Counted from the stretch's first letter, positions 1 to 7,130 are shown. The stretch: 11,933 nucleotides of DNA from Methanimicrococcus sp. (GCA_009776675.1 WRNK01000019.1:1-11933), one strand, 5' to 3'. Notes: generated by a model from the sequence alone, not told the origin. A program made the numbers and translations.

Positions 1-217
1 CAATCCGCAGCAACACAATATTACTGTACACACGATTCTCATATTTTCTTTTTGATATTTTTATGGCATTTGCCGAAATATCTAAACTAAATTCAATTTT
101 GTTATCTTGAGAATATAGAGGAATGTTAATGTTGCTTGGATAAGAGTATTGAGTATCTCCTTTGTAATGCTTTTCCATATTTAAAAGTTCTTCAGCTTCT
201 TTATTTGATATTGTCAT
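1..217 (-). CDS. DUF6978-like protein, 5' part only (truncated by window edge)
   Basis: An open frame runs from ATG at 217 off the left edge, giving the first 72 residues of a longer protein. It starts MTISNKEAEELLNMEK and has an acidic helical N-terminus, then a beta-rich stretch with EFSLDIS, the basic KISKRKYENRVY and IVLLRI. From memory this order matches the DUF6978 family: N-terminal helix, 'FxLDixRg' strand, aromatic/basic 'Y..R' segment, then 'iiLLRl' leading to a His-rich 'HtNPDG' segment, which here would lie outside the window. GGTGG lies about 8 bases before the ATG and acts as ribosome binding site. The function of the family is unknown to me; members are usually found in accessory regions. 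The assignment is recognition by pattern only. The frame and start are well supported. Confidence 0.6.
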   Translation of the reverse strand, partial: MTISNKEAEELLNMEKHYKGDTQYSYPSNINIPLYSQDNKIEFSLDISANAIKISKRKYENRVYSNIVLLRI

Positions 218-297
218 TCTTTAGCCACCAAATAAAATAATCGTTTGCCAGATTCATCTCGAATATTTTAATGTTTTTAAAAATTTATTAGTGAAAA

Positions 298-305
298 CTT
301 TATAA
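298..305 (-). promoter_or_regulatory. Candidate TATA box for the DUF6978-like gene
   Basis: TTATAAAG on the minus strand, about 80 bases before the ATG at 217. Archaeal initiation would fall near 275-280, leaving a leader of roughly 60 bases. It is the best box A match in the gap, but the region is AT-rich and the match could be chance. Confidence 0.3.
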
Positions 306-339
306 GGCGATTTATCCGAGCAATGTTTTTCCGTAAAAA

Positions 340-357
340 ATCAAAAAAAAAGAAAAG
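340..357 (-). terminator. U-tract downstream of the Bax inhibitor-like gene
   Basis: Just past the stop codon at 368-370, minus-strand transcription would run through CTTTTC, a run of nine T, then GATTTTTT. No stable hairpin is visible. Archaeal RNA polymerase can terminate on oligo-U tracts alone, so this is the likely 3' end of the gene. Confidence 0.35.
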
Positions 358-367
358 TTTTTTGTTT

Positions 368-1057
368 TTATCTTCTTTTCCCGAAAAGTTTGAGCAAATG
401 AATGAAGAGGTTAACGAAGTCCAAATACAGTTTCAAAGCACCGATTATGGCTAAGTTTTGTGCGAAGGGATCATTGTGGTCTATTGTTTGCCCGATTTTT
501 TTGATGTTTTGGGTATCGTATGCCGTTAAGCCTGCGAAGATTAAAACGGCTACAACGCTTAGTCCGAAACTCACGAGAATGGCGGTTTCCGGTGCAATCA
601 TGTATAATATGATATTAAGGATCATGGCAATAACGAGCCCGATTAAAGCCATGATGAGGAATCTTCCAATGCCGCTTAAATCTTTTTTAGTGAAGTAGCC
701 AAACAGACTCATTCCGATAAACATGCCCGATGTCGTCAAAAATACAAGGAATATTGAACTTTCTGTATAAAAAAAGAGAATCGGTGTTAATGTAATTCCG
801 CTGATGACAGAATAAAATATGAATGCCAAAGTTGCCGTTGATGACGACATGGATTTAATTCTCCAGCTTAACAGGATGACAATGGCTAATTCAACAAAGA
901 TTAAAATATAAAACAGACCCGATTCGATGAAAAAGGACATGAGGGACGGGCTGCTTAAAACACCAAAAGATGCAACAGCCGTTAACAAAAGACCGATGAA
1001 CATCCACAAATAAACTTTGGATAGAAATTGGTTTCCTGAATTTTCCGAGTAAGACAT
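368..1057 (-). CDS. Bax inhibitor-1/YccA (TMBIM) family membrane protein
   Basis: A 229-residue multi-pass membrane protein of the BI-1/YccA/YetJ (UPF0005) family. Bacterial YetJ is a pH-dependent calcium leak channel; the archaeal role is not established. Six hydrophobic segments (about residues 15-35, 48-64, 75-97, 101-121, 132-153, 159-180) are followed by a seventh, shorter C-terminal one. Family signatures are AYDTQ (D181) and LYLDFVNLF (D213); these two Asp match the di-aspartate pH sensor of YetJ. The protein ends in the usual basic KRR. I start it at ATG 1057, which has AAAGGAG six bases upstream and gives the normal family length of about 230. The frame stays open to a GTG at 1171, but those 38 extra residues are Lys/Thr/Asn-rich, low-complexity, and have no ribosome binding site. 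Transcribed divergently from uvrB. Confidence 0.9.
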   Translation of the reverse strand: MSYSENSGNQFLSKVYLWMFIGLLLTAVASFGVLSSPSLMSFFIESGLFYILIFVELAIVILLSWRIKSMSSSTATLAFIFYSVISGITLTPILFFYTESSIFLVFLTTSGMFIGMSLFGYFTKKDLSGIGRFLIMALIGLVIAMILNIILYMIAPETAILVSFGLSVVAVLIFAGLTAYDTQNIKKIGQTIDHNDPFAQNLAIIGALKLYLDFVNLFIHLLKLFGKRR

Positions 1058-1063
1058 TTTTTT

Positions 1064-1070
1064 CTCCTTT
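1064..1070 (-). promoter_or_regulatory. Shine-Dalgarno site fixing the BI-1 gene start
   Basis: AAAGGAG on the minus strand, six bases before ATG 1057. It decides for the 229-residue product over the longer open frame that begins with GTG at 1171. Confidence 0.75.
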
Positions 1071-1237
1071 GAAATATTTTGTTTACTGTCTTTTGTTTTG
1101 ATATTTATTTCTTTTGTTTTTATGTCATTTGTTATTTTATTTTTACTTTTCGTGTTTTTGAGTACTTTCACAAGAAGGTATTATTTTAAATGAAAACACA
1201 TCAATACAATTCAACATTCAAAAAATAAAATGGAATA

Positions 1238-3304
1238 ATGATGGACTCAAAAAAAGATTTGGAAATTAAAACGCGCAACCGTGATTCGCCGGCATTCAAA
1301 CTGGTTTCGGAGATGTCTCCAAAAGGGTCACAGCCAAATGCAATTGCTCAGTTAGCCGAAGGCATCAACCGCGGCGACAGATTCCAAACGCTTCTTGGTG
1401 TCACCGGCTCAGGCAAAACATACACAGTCGCAAACGTCATTGAAAAAACGCAGCGTCCGACACTTGTCATCGCGCACAACAAAACATTGGCAGCGCAGCT
1501 TTATAATGAATTTAAAGAATTTTTTCCTGAAAACCGCGTTGAATATTTCGTCTCCTACTATGATTATTATCAGCCGGAATCTTACCTTCCTGCAAAAGAC
1601 CAGTATATCGAAAAAGATGCTCAAATCAATCCTCAAATCGAACAAATGCGCCTTGAAGCAACCGCTTCTTTGATTTCCAGAAGAGACGTCATTGTCGTTG
1701 CTTCCGTTTCATGTATTTACGGTCTTGGCAATCCCGAAAGCTTTGCCCAAATGGGGGTTGAAGTAACGGTCGGCATGCAAATCAAACGAAACGATTTAAT
1801 CGGCAAACTCGTCGACAGCTTGTTTGAACGAAACGATCTGGAACTCGTTCCGGGGCGATTTCGAGTAAAGGGCGATACGATTGATGTGGTTCCGGGGTAT
1901 TACAAAAATATTATCCGCATCGAGCTTTTTGGAAATGAAATCGATCGAATTTCCGAAATTGACATCCTCAACGGAACAAAAAACTTTGACATTGACTCCT
2001 TCTACATTTATCCGGCGCGCCATTATGTGGTTCCCGAAAGCGAAGTAAACCGCGCCGTTGAAGACATATTGATTGAACTTGAAGAGAGGCTTCCCGAACT
2101 TGATATGCTTGAAGCCCATCGGCTGAAACAAAAAACATTATTTGACATGGAAATGATTCGAGAAACAGGCACCTGTAAAGGAATTGAGAATTATTCCATG
2201 CACTTTGACGGACGAAAACCGGGGGAGCAGCCCTATTGTTTGATTGATTATTTCCCCGATGACTTTTTGTTGGTGATTGATGAAAGCCACCAAACCCTCC
2301 CTCAAATTCACGGAATGTATAACGGCGACCACTCCCGCAAAAAAGCTTTGATTGATTACGGTTTTCGATTGCCCAGCGCCTTTGACAACCGCCCGCTTCG
2401 ATTTGAAGAGTTTGAAAAGTATATGAAAAATGCTGTTTTCGTCTCAGCCACCCCCGGCGATTATGAAATCCAAAACTCAACCCAAGTCGTTGAGCAAGTG
2501 ATTCGCCCGACAGGACTTGTTGACCCTATTGTCGTTGTCCGCCCGATTAAAGGGCAAGTGGATGACATTATCCGTGAAATCAATCAAGTCATTGCAAACG
2601 GGGATCGTGCGCTTGTAACAACACTCACCAAAAGGCTGGCAGAAGAGCTTACGAATTATTTGGCAGAAGCCGGCATCAAAACAAGATATTTGCATTCCGA
2701 TATTCATACCATCGAAAGAACGGAAATTATTCGAAATTTGCGGCTTGGCAATTTTGATGTATTGGTCGGCATCAACCTTCTCAGAGAGGGCTTAGATATC
2801 CCCGAAGTCGGCTTCATCGGAATTTTAGATGCCGACAAAGAAGGATTTTTAAGAGACACACGCAGCCTGATTCAAATCATCGGTCGTGCCGCACGCAATT
2901 CCAATTCAAAAGTTGTCTTATACGCCGATAAAAATACCGGTTCCATTGAAAAAGCAATTGAAGAGACCACAAGACGTCGAAACATCCAATTGGAATTTAA
3001 TAAAAAGAACGGCATCGTGCCGCAAACGGTCAAAAAGCCGATTCGTGACAAAGTTGCCGAAATAACAGACGTTAAGCATATCCCCAACGCTGAAATTCCA
3101 AACATGATCATTCAATACGAAGCCGAAATGAATATGGCTGCAGAGATGCTGGACTTTGAAAGGGCAATTCAAATGCGCGATATGATTCGGGATTTGGAGA
3201 AAAAATTAAAGGGTGATCCGGAGCAGGAATCCGAAACAAAAGAGAAGAAGAAACCGCACAGATCCGGCGGGAAAAAGAAAAAAAGTGAACAACACAATCT
3301 GTAA
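1238..3304 (+). CDS. uvrB: UvrABC system protein B (excision nuclease helicase subunit)
   Basis: UvrB, 688 residues, full length. In nucleotide excision repair it receives damaged DNA from UvrA, verifies the lesion by strand separation and recruits UvrC for incision. Visible motifs: Walker A GVTGSGKT (54-61); the beta-hairpin region YYDYYQPESYLP (107-118) that inserts between strands; Walker B DESH (348-351); SAT helicase motif III (403-405); motif VI QIIGRAARN (546-554); and a C-terminal UVR domain (about 622-657) that contacts UvrC. After it comes a Lys-rich tail, about 660-688, longer than in many bacterial UvrB. The start ATG 1238 is directly followed by a second ATG; no good ribosome binding site precedes it. 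Archaeal uvrABC is generally regarded as acquired from bacteria. uvrA and uvrC are not in the window. Confidence 0.98.
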   Translation: MMDSKKDLEIKTRNRDSPAFKLVSEMSPKGSQPNAIAQLAEGINRGDRFQTLLGVTGSGKTYTVANVIEKTQRPTLVIAHNKTLAAQLYNEFKEFFPENRVEYFVSYYDYYQPESYLPAKDQYIEKDAQINPQIEQMRLEATASLISRRDVIVVASVSCIYGLGNPESFAQMGVEVTVGMQIKRNDLIGKLVDSLFERNDLELVPGRFRVKGDTIDVVPGYYKNIIRIELFGNEIDRISEIDILNGTKNFDIDSFYIYPARHYVVPESEVNRAVEDILIELEERLPELDMLEAHRLKQKTLFDMEMIRETGTCKGIENYSMHFDGRKPGEQPYCLIDYFPDDFLLVIDESHQTLPQIHGMYNGDHSRKKALIDYGFRLPSAFDNRPLRFEEFEKYMKNAVFVSATPGDYEIQNSTQVVEQVIRPTGLVDPIVVVRPIKGQVDDIIREINQVIANGDRALVTTLTKRLAEELTNYLAEAGIKTRYLHSDIHTIERTEIIRNLRLGNFDVLVGINLLREGLDIPEVGFIGILDADKEGFLRDTRSLIQIIGRAARNSNSKVVLYADKNTGSIEKAIEETTRRRNIQLEFNKKNGIVPQTVKKPIRDKVAEITDVKHIPNAEIPNMIIQYEAEMNMAAEMLDFERAIQMRDMIRDLEKKLKGDPEQESETKEKKKPHRSGGKKKKSEQHNL

Positions 3305-3340
3305 TGGTTAAATGTTATATGATAAGGATTCGATGTTACC

Positions 3341-3346
3341 TTTTTT
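3341..3346 (+). terminator. Possible U-tract terminator after uvrB
   Basis: Six T preceded by CC, 37 bases after the uvrB stop. There is no convincing hairpin. It lies just before the next promoter-like repeat, so it is a plausible transcript end. Confidence 0.3.
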
Positions 3347-3373
3347 GATTGCATTCATTATCTAAAAGGAGAT

Positions 3374-3400
3374 ATTTATATAGCTTAAAAACCATTATGG
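3374..3400 (+). repeat. Direct repeat copy 1 (TATA-like box plus 16-base core)
   Basis: A 27-base segment matching 3999-4025 at 24 of 27 positions, with the last 16 bases (TTAAAAACCATTATGG, 3385-3400) identical. It covers the TATA box and the sequence down to the expected transcription start of the gene that follows. Confidence 0.8.
3375..3382 (+). promoter_or_regulatory. TATA box (TTTATATA) of the small membrane-protein gene
   Basis: A consensus archaeal box A preceded by a purine-rich stretch (AAAAGGAGA) that could act as BRE. Initiation is expected near 3403-3406, giving a leader of about 100-130 bases. The box is part of a repeat found again before the following gene. Confidence 0.55.
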
Positions 3401-3472
3401 GCTACGGTATAATATTAGATAATGCCTGTAAAATCCGTAGGCAAAGAATGGAAAATTTAGAACATATAAAAA

Positions 3473-3501
3473 ATCGATTTTTTATTTTTCAAAAAATTGA
3501 T
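3473..3501 (+). other. AT-rich stem-loop just before the TTG start
   Basis: ATCGATTTTTT (3473-3483) pairs with AAAAAATTGAT (3491-3501) in an 11-pair stem with one G-U pair and a seven-base loop. It ends two bases before the TTG at 3504, so in RNA it would sit on the initiation region of that codon. Confidence 0.55.
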
Positions 3502-3503
3502 AT

Positions 3504-4013
3504 TTGAATAAAAAAGCAAAAAGAGGAATTGCCATAAAGTATCCGTTTACACTGCCTGAATTTCCGGACTCGAAATTTGAATATGAAAGAGGCGCTTGGA
3601 ATTATCAACTCTACAAAGACGAAGTTATTCTCACCCCATCTAAAAAAGAAAAGGGAAGACCATATATCCTAAATAGCGATAATGGTGAAGAGATTAAAAT
3701 ATTTTTGAAACCGCAATTATTGGGTTATGATCCCGTCCCAATCGTGGAAGTGAACGGCAATGTTACTTTGATCGCAGAGAAATTACCGTGGTATAAATAT
3801 GCCATTGCTTTTATTCCGATATTGCTTCTGACCGGAGGTCTGATTGGCGGATTTATTGGAGGCGTCGCCATCCTTTTTAACTCTAAAATAATTCGAGATG
3901 GCAGCAGTCCTCTCGTGCAGTACATCAAAATGATTTTCGTATCCGGTTTGGCTTTTGTTCTTACTTTCTTGGCGATACTTGCGTTTCAGGGCGCTCTTAA
4001 TTCTATAGATTAA
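3504..4013 (+). CDS. Hypothetical membrane protein with soluble N-terminal domain
   Basis: Up to 169 residues; I do not recognise a named family. Residues 1-95 are soluble and beta-rich, beginning IKYPFTLPEFPDSKFEYERG and containing YDPVPIVEVNG. A Gly-rich hydrophobic segment (about 99-128, with LLTGGLIGGFIGG) and a second one (about 139-165) follow, so the N-terminal domain is held at the membrane. The upstream limit is a stop at 3498-3500; the first possible start is TTG 3504, which has no ribosome binding site and lies against a stem-loop. An AGAGGA at 3522-3527 sits six bases before an in-frame ATA at 3534, where the YPFTLPEF region begins, so translation may start there or the start ATG may have mutated. 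The gene lies between the two copies of a 27-base repeat and precedes another small membrane-protein gene. Confidence 0.7.
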   Translation: MNKKAKRGIAIKYPFTLPEFPDSKFEYERGAWNYQLYKDEVILTPSKKEKGRPYILNSDNGEEIKIFLKPQLLGYDPVPIVEVNGNVTLIAEKLPWYKYAIAFIPILLLTGGLIGGFIGGVAILFNSKIIRDGSSPLVQYIKMIFVSGLAFVLTFLAILAFQGALNSID

Positions 4014-4025
4014 AAACCATTATGG
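3999..4025 (+). repeat. Direct repeat copy 2 (overlaps the 3' end of the preceding gene)
   Basis: Second copy of the 3374-3400 repeat; the identical 16-base core is at 4010-4025. It overlaps the last codons and the stop (4011-4013) of the upstream gene, with the TATA-like TATAGA at 4004-4009. It starts 70 bases, and ends 43 bases, before the ATG at 4069, the right distance to be that gene's promoter. Confidence 0.8.
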
Positions 4026-4068
4026 TCAGTACTATTCGTATTATTTTCAAACAAAGAAGTGGATTTTA

Positions 4069-4386
4069 ATGATGCTTTATCACCTTTATGCAATATTCTT
4101 CTATGCTATGACAATTTTTGTAATAATAAGCGGAATTGTCATGCTGATTGGAAAAACAGATATGACTCACGACTATCATACAAAGAATAACACAAATCCC
4201 GATCATAAAAAAACATTTGGCAAAGCCAGTCTTTTTATGGGCGTCTTTTATTTCTTAGGCGGATCTGTCGCTTTATTGGGTGATGAATGGATATTTCCCG
4301 CTTTGGGAATATTTTTGAGTGGCGCAATGCTGGGAACACTTTACATTTTTTTGGGTATCAGAAAGGGAAATAGGAGCATTGAGTGA
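4069..4386 (+). CDS. Small three-span membrane protein, hypothetical (DUF3784-like)
   Basis: 105 residues with three hydrophobic segments, about 3-28, 54-71 and 76-96. A polar loop after the first (TDMTHDYHTKNNTNPDHKK, about 30-48) is rich in His, Asp, Asn and Lys. The shape, a first helix, a conserved-looking polar loop, then 'K.FGK..L..G..YFLGG', resembles DUF3784-type small membrane proteins; this is a weak resemblance, not a firm family match. Two ATG codons stand in tandem at 4069 and 4072; GTGGA about six bases upstream may serve as ribosome binding site. The function is unknown. It follows the preceding membrane-protein gene by 55 bases and probably has its own promoter within repeat copy 2. 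It converges with the DNA polymerase IV gene. Confidence 0.75.
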   Translation: MMLYHLYAIFFYAMTIFVIISGIVMLIGKTDMTHDYHTKNNTNPDHKKTFGKASLFMGVFYFLGGSVALLGDEWIFPALGIFLSGAMLGTLYIFLGIRKGNRSIE

Positions 4387-4408
4387 CTGATCACATCGAT
4401 CCGCCACC

Positions 4409-4415
4409 TTTTTTT
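4409..4415 (+). terminator. U-tract terminator between convergent genes
   Basis: Seven T after CCACC, 23 bases past the stop of the small membrane-protein gene and before the convergent dinB 3' end. No stable hairpin. Plausible archaeal U-tract terminator. Confidence 0.4.
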
Positions 4416-4464
4416 CAAAAAGAAATCTATCCATCGCATTTCACAAGAAATCTGCCTGTCCCAT

Positions 4465-5565
4465 TCAAAAAAAATCCGTCAATAACATTTGATTAGCGTC
4501 TGTTTTTTTCAAGTTGGAGACGGCAACACTGATCTGCCGAACTTTTTTATTCGTTGGATTTGCAAGAATCAATTCATCCAGCAAATCAGAGGCATGTCTT
4601 TTCAAAAAAGCAATATCGGATGTATGAACTGAATGGCTTTTGGATTTTGTAACGGATGTAAAATCTGCATATCGAAGACCGACTGCAATTGTTTTAAAGA
4701 AATATTTTTTATCCGTCAAAAGAGAATGAACTTCTTCACAAACGGCATCGCTTCCCAGTCTTAAGGCGGACGGGTCGTTTGTGTATGGCGTCAGTGAATG
4801 AAATCGGCTGATTGATTTGACGTCTGCGGTTTCAATAACTGAGGTTGTGTCAATTCCGTTTGCAATGTCATGAAACAAAAGTCCGGCTTTTCCGAATTTT
4901 TCATAAATCAGCCGTTTATCGGATTGGGCTAAATCTTCAATCGTGTGAATTTTCAGAGAATCAAAGAGTTCCTGCGTTTTTTTTCCGACGCCCGGAATTT
5001 TTGAAACTTTCATCGGGAATAAAAATTGAGTCAAATTTTCAGGATAGACAACAGTCAAACCATTTGGCTTTTCATAACCCGACGCAATTTTGGCAGCGGA
5101 CTTATTTGGCGCGATCCCGATGGAACAAGTTATTTTTTCTTTTTCAAGGATGTCAGCTTTGATTTTTTCGGCACAAGCGGCAGCTTCTTCAAATGTTGTG
5201 ATGGTCTCATTTAAAACAGCATAGGCTTCATCAATGCTGACTTGCTGAACTGTTTTTGTATGTTTTTGAATAATTTCAATAATGCTGTCTGAAACTTGTT
5301 TATACAAAACTTTGTTCATCGGCAAAAATACGGCGTCCGGGCACAGTTTTTGTGCTTCCGAAATGGGCATGGCGGAGTGAAGCCCGAATTTTCGGGCGGG
5401 ATAGGAAGCAGCGCTAATAACGCCTCTTGGGGCTTCCTTTTCTAAGGAATAAGTTTTTGAGCAAACGACGACCGGCTTATCTTTCAGTTCCGGTCTGCTC
5501 CGCATTTCAACAGAGGCATAAAAACTATCCATATCGATATGCATCACTATTTTTTCAGCAGCCAT
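4465..5565 (-). CDS. dinB: DNA polymerase IV (Y-family translesion polymerase) with PIP box
   Basis: Y-family polymerase, 366 residues, that copies past damaged bases at low fidelity. Catalytic-site motifs are present: the first metal-binding Asp in HIDMDSFYASVE (D11) and SIDEA (D112, E113). The finger motif RGVISAASYPARKFGLHSAMP (47-67), the palm SIGIAPNKSAAKIAS and the thumb helix-hairpin-helix KIPGVGKKT (189-197) follow, then the little-finger domain. The last eight residues, QMLLTDFF, fit the PCNA-binding PIP box Qxx(L/I/M)xxFF exactly, as in archaeal Dpo4/Dbh. ATG 5565 is preferred for natural homology; a GTG at 5574 in frame would add three residues. Neither has a well-spaced ribosome binding site. 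It lies 53 bases downstream of the fumarase beta gene on the same strand, so it may be read from the fum transcript or from AT-rich boxes in the gap. Confidence 0.95.
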   Translation of the reverse strand: MAAEKIVMHIDMDSFYASVEMRSRPELKDKPVVVCSKTYSLEKEAPRGVISAASYPARKFGLHSAMPISEAQKLCPDAVFLPMNKVLYKQVSDSIIEIIQKHTKTVQQVSIDEAYAVLNETITTFEEAAACAEKIKADILEKEKITCSIGIAPNKSAAKIASGYEKPNGLTVVYPENLTQFLFPMKVSKIPGVGKKTQELFDSLKIHTIEDLAQSDKRLIYEKFGKAGLLFHDIANGIDTTSVIETADVKSISRFHSLTPYTNDPSALRLGSDAVCEEVHSLLTDKKYFFKTIAVGLRYADFTSVTKSKSHSVHTSDIAFLKRHASDLLDELILANPTNKKVRQISVAVSNLKKTDANQMLLTDFF

Positions 5566-5618
5566 AACTCCCACGTTTTTAAAATTTTATTGAAGCTTCT
5601 TTCTCTATTTATTTAAAT

Positions 5619-6221
5619 TTACTTCGAGAACTGTTTCATAAAAACAGCCTTTGCTTTTTCTTTGACCTCTTTGAAAATGTCATTCCCGTGAGCATCGGCC
5701 CCGACAATTAAAGGTCCGAATTCCGTCACATTCAGCTCCCAAACAGCTTCAGGCATACCTAAATCTTCCCAATAAACAGTGTTGACATTTTGAATCATAT
5801 CCGCAGCCATTGCTGCACAGCCGCCTGTATAAGACAGATAAACACATTTTTGACTCAAAGCATCCGAAATATTTTCCATTCCGCCCTTGCCGATAAGCGC
5901 ACGAATATTATGATGCTTTAAAACCGCCGGCGTCATCTTTGTCATACGGTCACTCGTTGTCGGTCCGGCTGCGATTGCTTTCCAAGTCTTGTTCTCTGAT
6001 TTTTCCATCACAGGACCGCAATGGTAAATGACGGCGTTTTCCAAATCGAATGGAAGAGGTTGTTTCTTTTCGTCCGATTCAATTATTCGAAGATGGGCTT
6101 CATCGCGGGCTGTCAAAAGGATTCCTGTCAAATAAACAACATCTCCGGCATTCAGTTTTAAAATATCTTCTTTTAAAAGCGGTGTTTTCAAATGATGTGT
6201 TTTATTTATCGGTTGGCTCAT
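5619..6221 (-). CDS. Fumarate hydratase class I, beta subunit (C-terminal domain)
   Basis: 200 residues, the stand-alone C-terminal half of an iron-sulfur (class I) fumarase, related to TtdB of tartrate dehydratase. With the alpha subunit it hydrates fumarate to malate in the cytoplasm. Family motifs visible are LTGILLTARDEAHLR (31-45), YHCGPV (66-71), AAGPTTSDRMTKMTP (84-98), the glycine loop IGKGGM (110-115), YTGGCAAMAAD (131-141) and the C-terminal EFGPLIVGADAHGN (167-180). The length is normal for a separate beta subunit. GGTGAT, five bases before the ATG, overlaps the end of the alpha gene, and only two bases separate the reading frames, so the two are translationally coupled and made together. 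Tartrate dehydratase cannot be excluded from sequence alone, but fumarase is the expected activity in a methanogen. Confidence 0.93.
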   Translation of the reverse strand: MSQPINKTHHLKTPLLKEDILKLNAGDVVYLTGILLTARDEAHLRIIESDEKKQPLPFDLENAVIYHCGPVMEKSENKTWKAIAAGPTTSDRMTKMTPAVLKHHNIRALIGKGGMENISDALSQKCVYLSYTGGCAAMAADMIQNVNTVYWEDLGMPEAVWELNVTEFGPLIVGADAHGNDIFKEVKEKAKAVFMKQFSK

Positions 6222-6223
6222 TT

Positions 6224-7081
6224 TTAATCACCGCCGTTGTAAACTGCGGTTGCATGGCGGTCTCCCCAACACTGAATATTTACAGCAACCGGTAAAGAAG
6301 CTGTATGGCATGAGGCTTTTTTGATACGAACAGATAATGCCGTTATCTCTCCGCCAAGTCCCATACAACCGATTCCTAAAGCATTTACGGCATCCAAAAT
6401 TTCTTTTTCGAGTGGATCGTGGTCTTTTGCTTCTCTCAACTCTTCAAGAAGCGCTTCTTTTGCGAGCTTTGCGCATTGATTAAACGAGCCTCCGATTCCG
6501 ACGCCGATGATGACGGGCGGACAGGGTTTGCCGCCGGCGTCCAAAACCGTTTTGACGACGAATTCTTTAATTTTTGGAATTTCAGACGGCGCCAGCATTT
6601 TAAGAGCGCTCATATTTTCAGAGCCTGCCCCTTTTGGTGTGACCGTTATTTTCAATGATTTGCCGGCAACAAATTTGTAGTTGATTTCGGGAAGTCCGTC
6701 GCCCAGATTGTTTTTCGTGTTGTGCCGCGTCAGCGGGTCGACAACATTTGGGCGAAGCGGAACACATTGTGTTGCCTTGGCACATCCGCCGCGGATGGCG
6801 CCCTCCAAATCAAAGTTTAAAAAAACATCGCGTCCGATTTCGACGAAAAAAATAAAAATGCCTGTATCTTGGCAAATCGGAACATTCTTTTTTTCGGCAA
6901 TATCGATATTTTTTAAGATCAATTCCAATTGAGCTTTTGCAATCGGACTTGATTCTTTTTGTGCCGCCTTTTGAAGTGCCAAAAGCGTATCATTTGGCAG
7001 CGTTGTTTCAGACCGCTTTAATATATCACAGACGGCAGCTGAAACCGAATCAAACGTCAATGATGGAATAACCGTATTCAA
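6224..7081 (-). CDS. Fumarate hydratase class I, alpha subunit (N-terminal, 4Fe-4S)
   Basis: 285 residues, the iron-sulfur half of a two-subunit class I fumarase (TtdA-like). The three Cys expected to hold the 4Fe-4S cluster are visible: C70 in PICQDTGIF, C203 in GGSFNQCAKLAKEALL, and C239 in GIGCMGLGGE. Other family motifs are LRPNVVDPLTRHNTKNN (109-125), KGAGSENMSAL (150-160) and VGIGGS (194-199). Such clusters are oxygen-sensitive, which suits an anaerobe. The gene starts at TTG 7081: GGTGAT lies three bases upstream and no ATG is in frame near it. It is followed two bases later by the beta subunit and then by dinB. It serves the partial citric-acid pathway feeding biosynthesis; the direction of that pathway cannot be read from here. 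Confidence 0.94.
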   Translation of the reverse strand: MNTVIPSLTFDSVSAAVCDILKRSETTLPNDTLLALQKAAQKESSPIAKAQLELILKNIDIAEKKNVPICQDTGIFIFFVEIGRDVFLNFDLEGAIRGGCAKATQCVPLRPNVVDPLTRHNTKNNLGDGLPEINYKFVAGKSLKITVTPKGAGSENMSALKMLAPSEIPKIKEFVVKTVLDAGGKPCPPVIIGVGIGGSFNQCAKLAKEALLEELREAKDHDPLEKEILDAVNALGIGCMGLGGEITALSVRIKKASCHTASLPVAVNIQCWGDRHATAVYNGGD

Positions 7082-7084
7082 AGA

Positions 7085-7090
7085 ATCACC
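7085..7090 (-). promoter_or_regulatory. GGTGAT ribosome binding site fixing the TTG start of fumarase alpha
   Basis: GGTGAT on the minus strand, three bases before TTG 7081. The same hexamer precedes the beta subunit (6227-6232) and the lipoprotein (8491-8496). It matches the archaeal anti-Shine-Dalgarno end and supports the TTG start. Confidence 0.65.
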
Positions 7091-7122
7091 GCATATTGAA
7101 AAATTAAATCGGATTTGTAAAT

Positions 7123-7130
7123 GTTATAAG
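7123..7130 (-). promoter_or_regulatory. Candidate TATA box of the fumarase operon
   Basis: CTTATAAC on the minus strand, about 45 bases before the TTG start. The implied initiation point near 7100 leaves a leader of about 20 bases that just includes GGTGAT. Placement is good; the match to consensus is moderate. Confidence 0.4.

Noticed and set aside
1058..1171. A 38-residue N-terminal extension of the Bax inhibitor-like protein from GTG 1171
   Set aside because: It is low-complexity Lys/Asn/Thr sequence with no ribosome binding site, while AAAGGAG is perfectly placed for ATG 1057, which gives the family's usual length.
1968..2480. A 170-codon open frame on the minus strand inside uvrB
   Set aside because: It is antisense to conserved UvrB motifs, has odd composition and matches no family I know; it is a shadow frame.
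3385..4025. The 16-base direct repeats as target-site duplications of an insertion sequence
   Set aside because: The sequence between them encodes a membrane protein, no transposase or terminal inverted repeats are seen, and each copy sits at a promoter position; kept as an open alternative for a cassette only.
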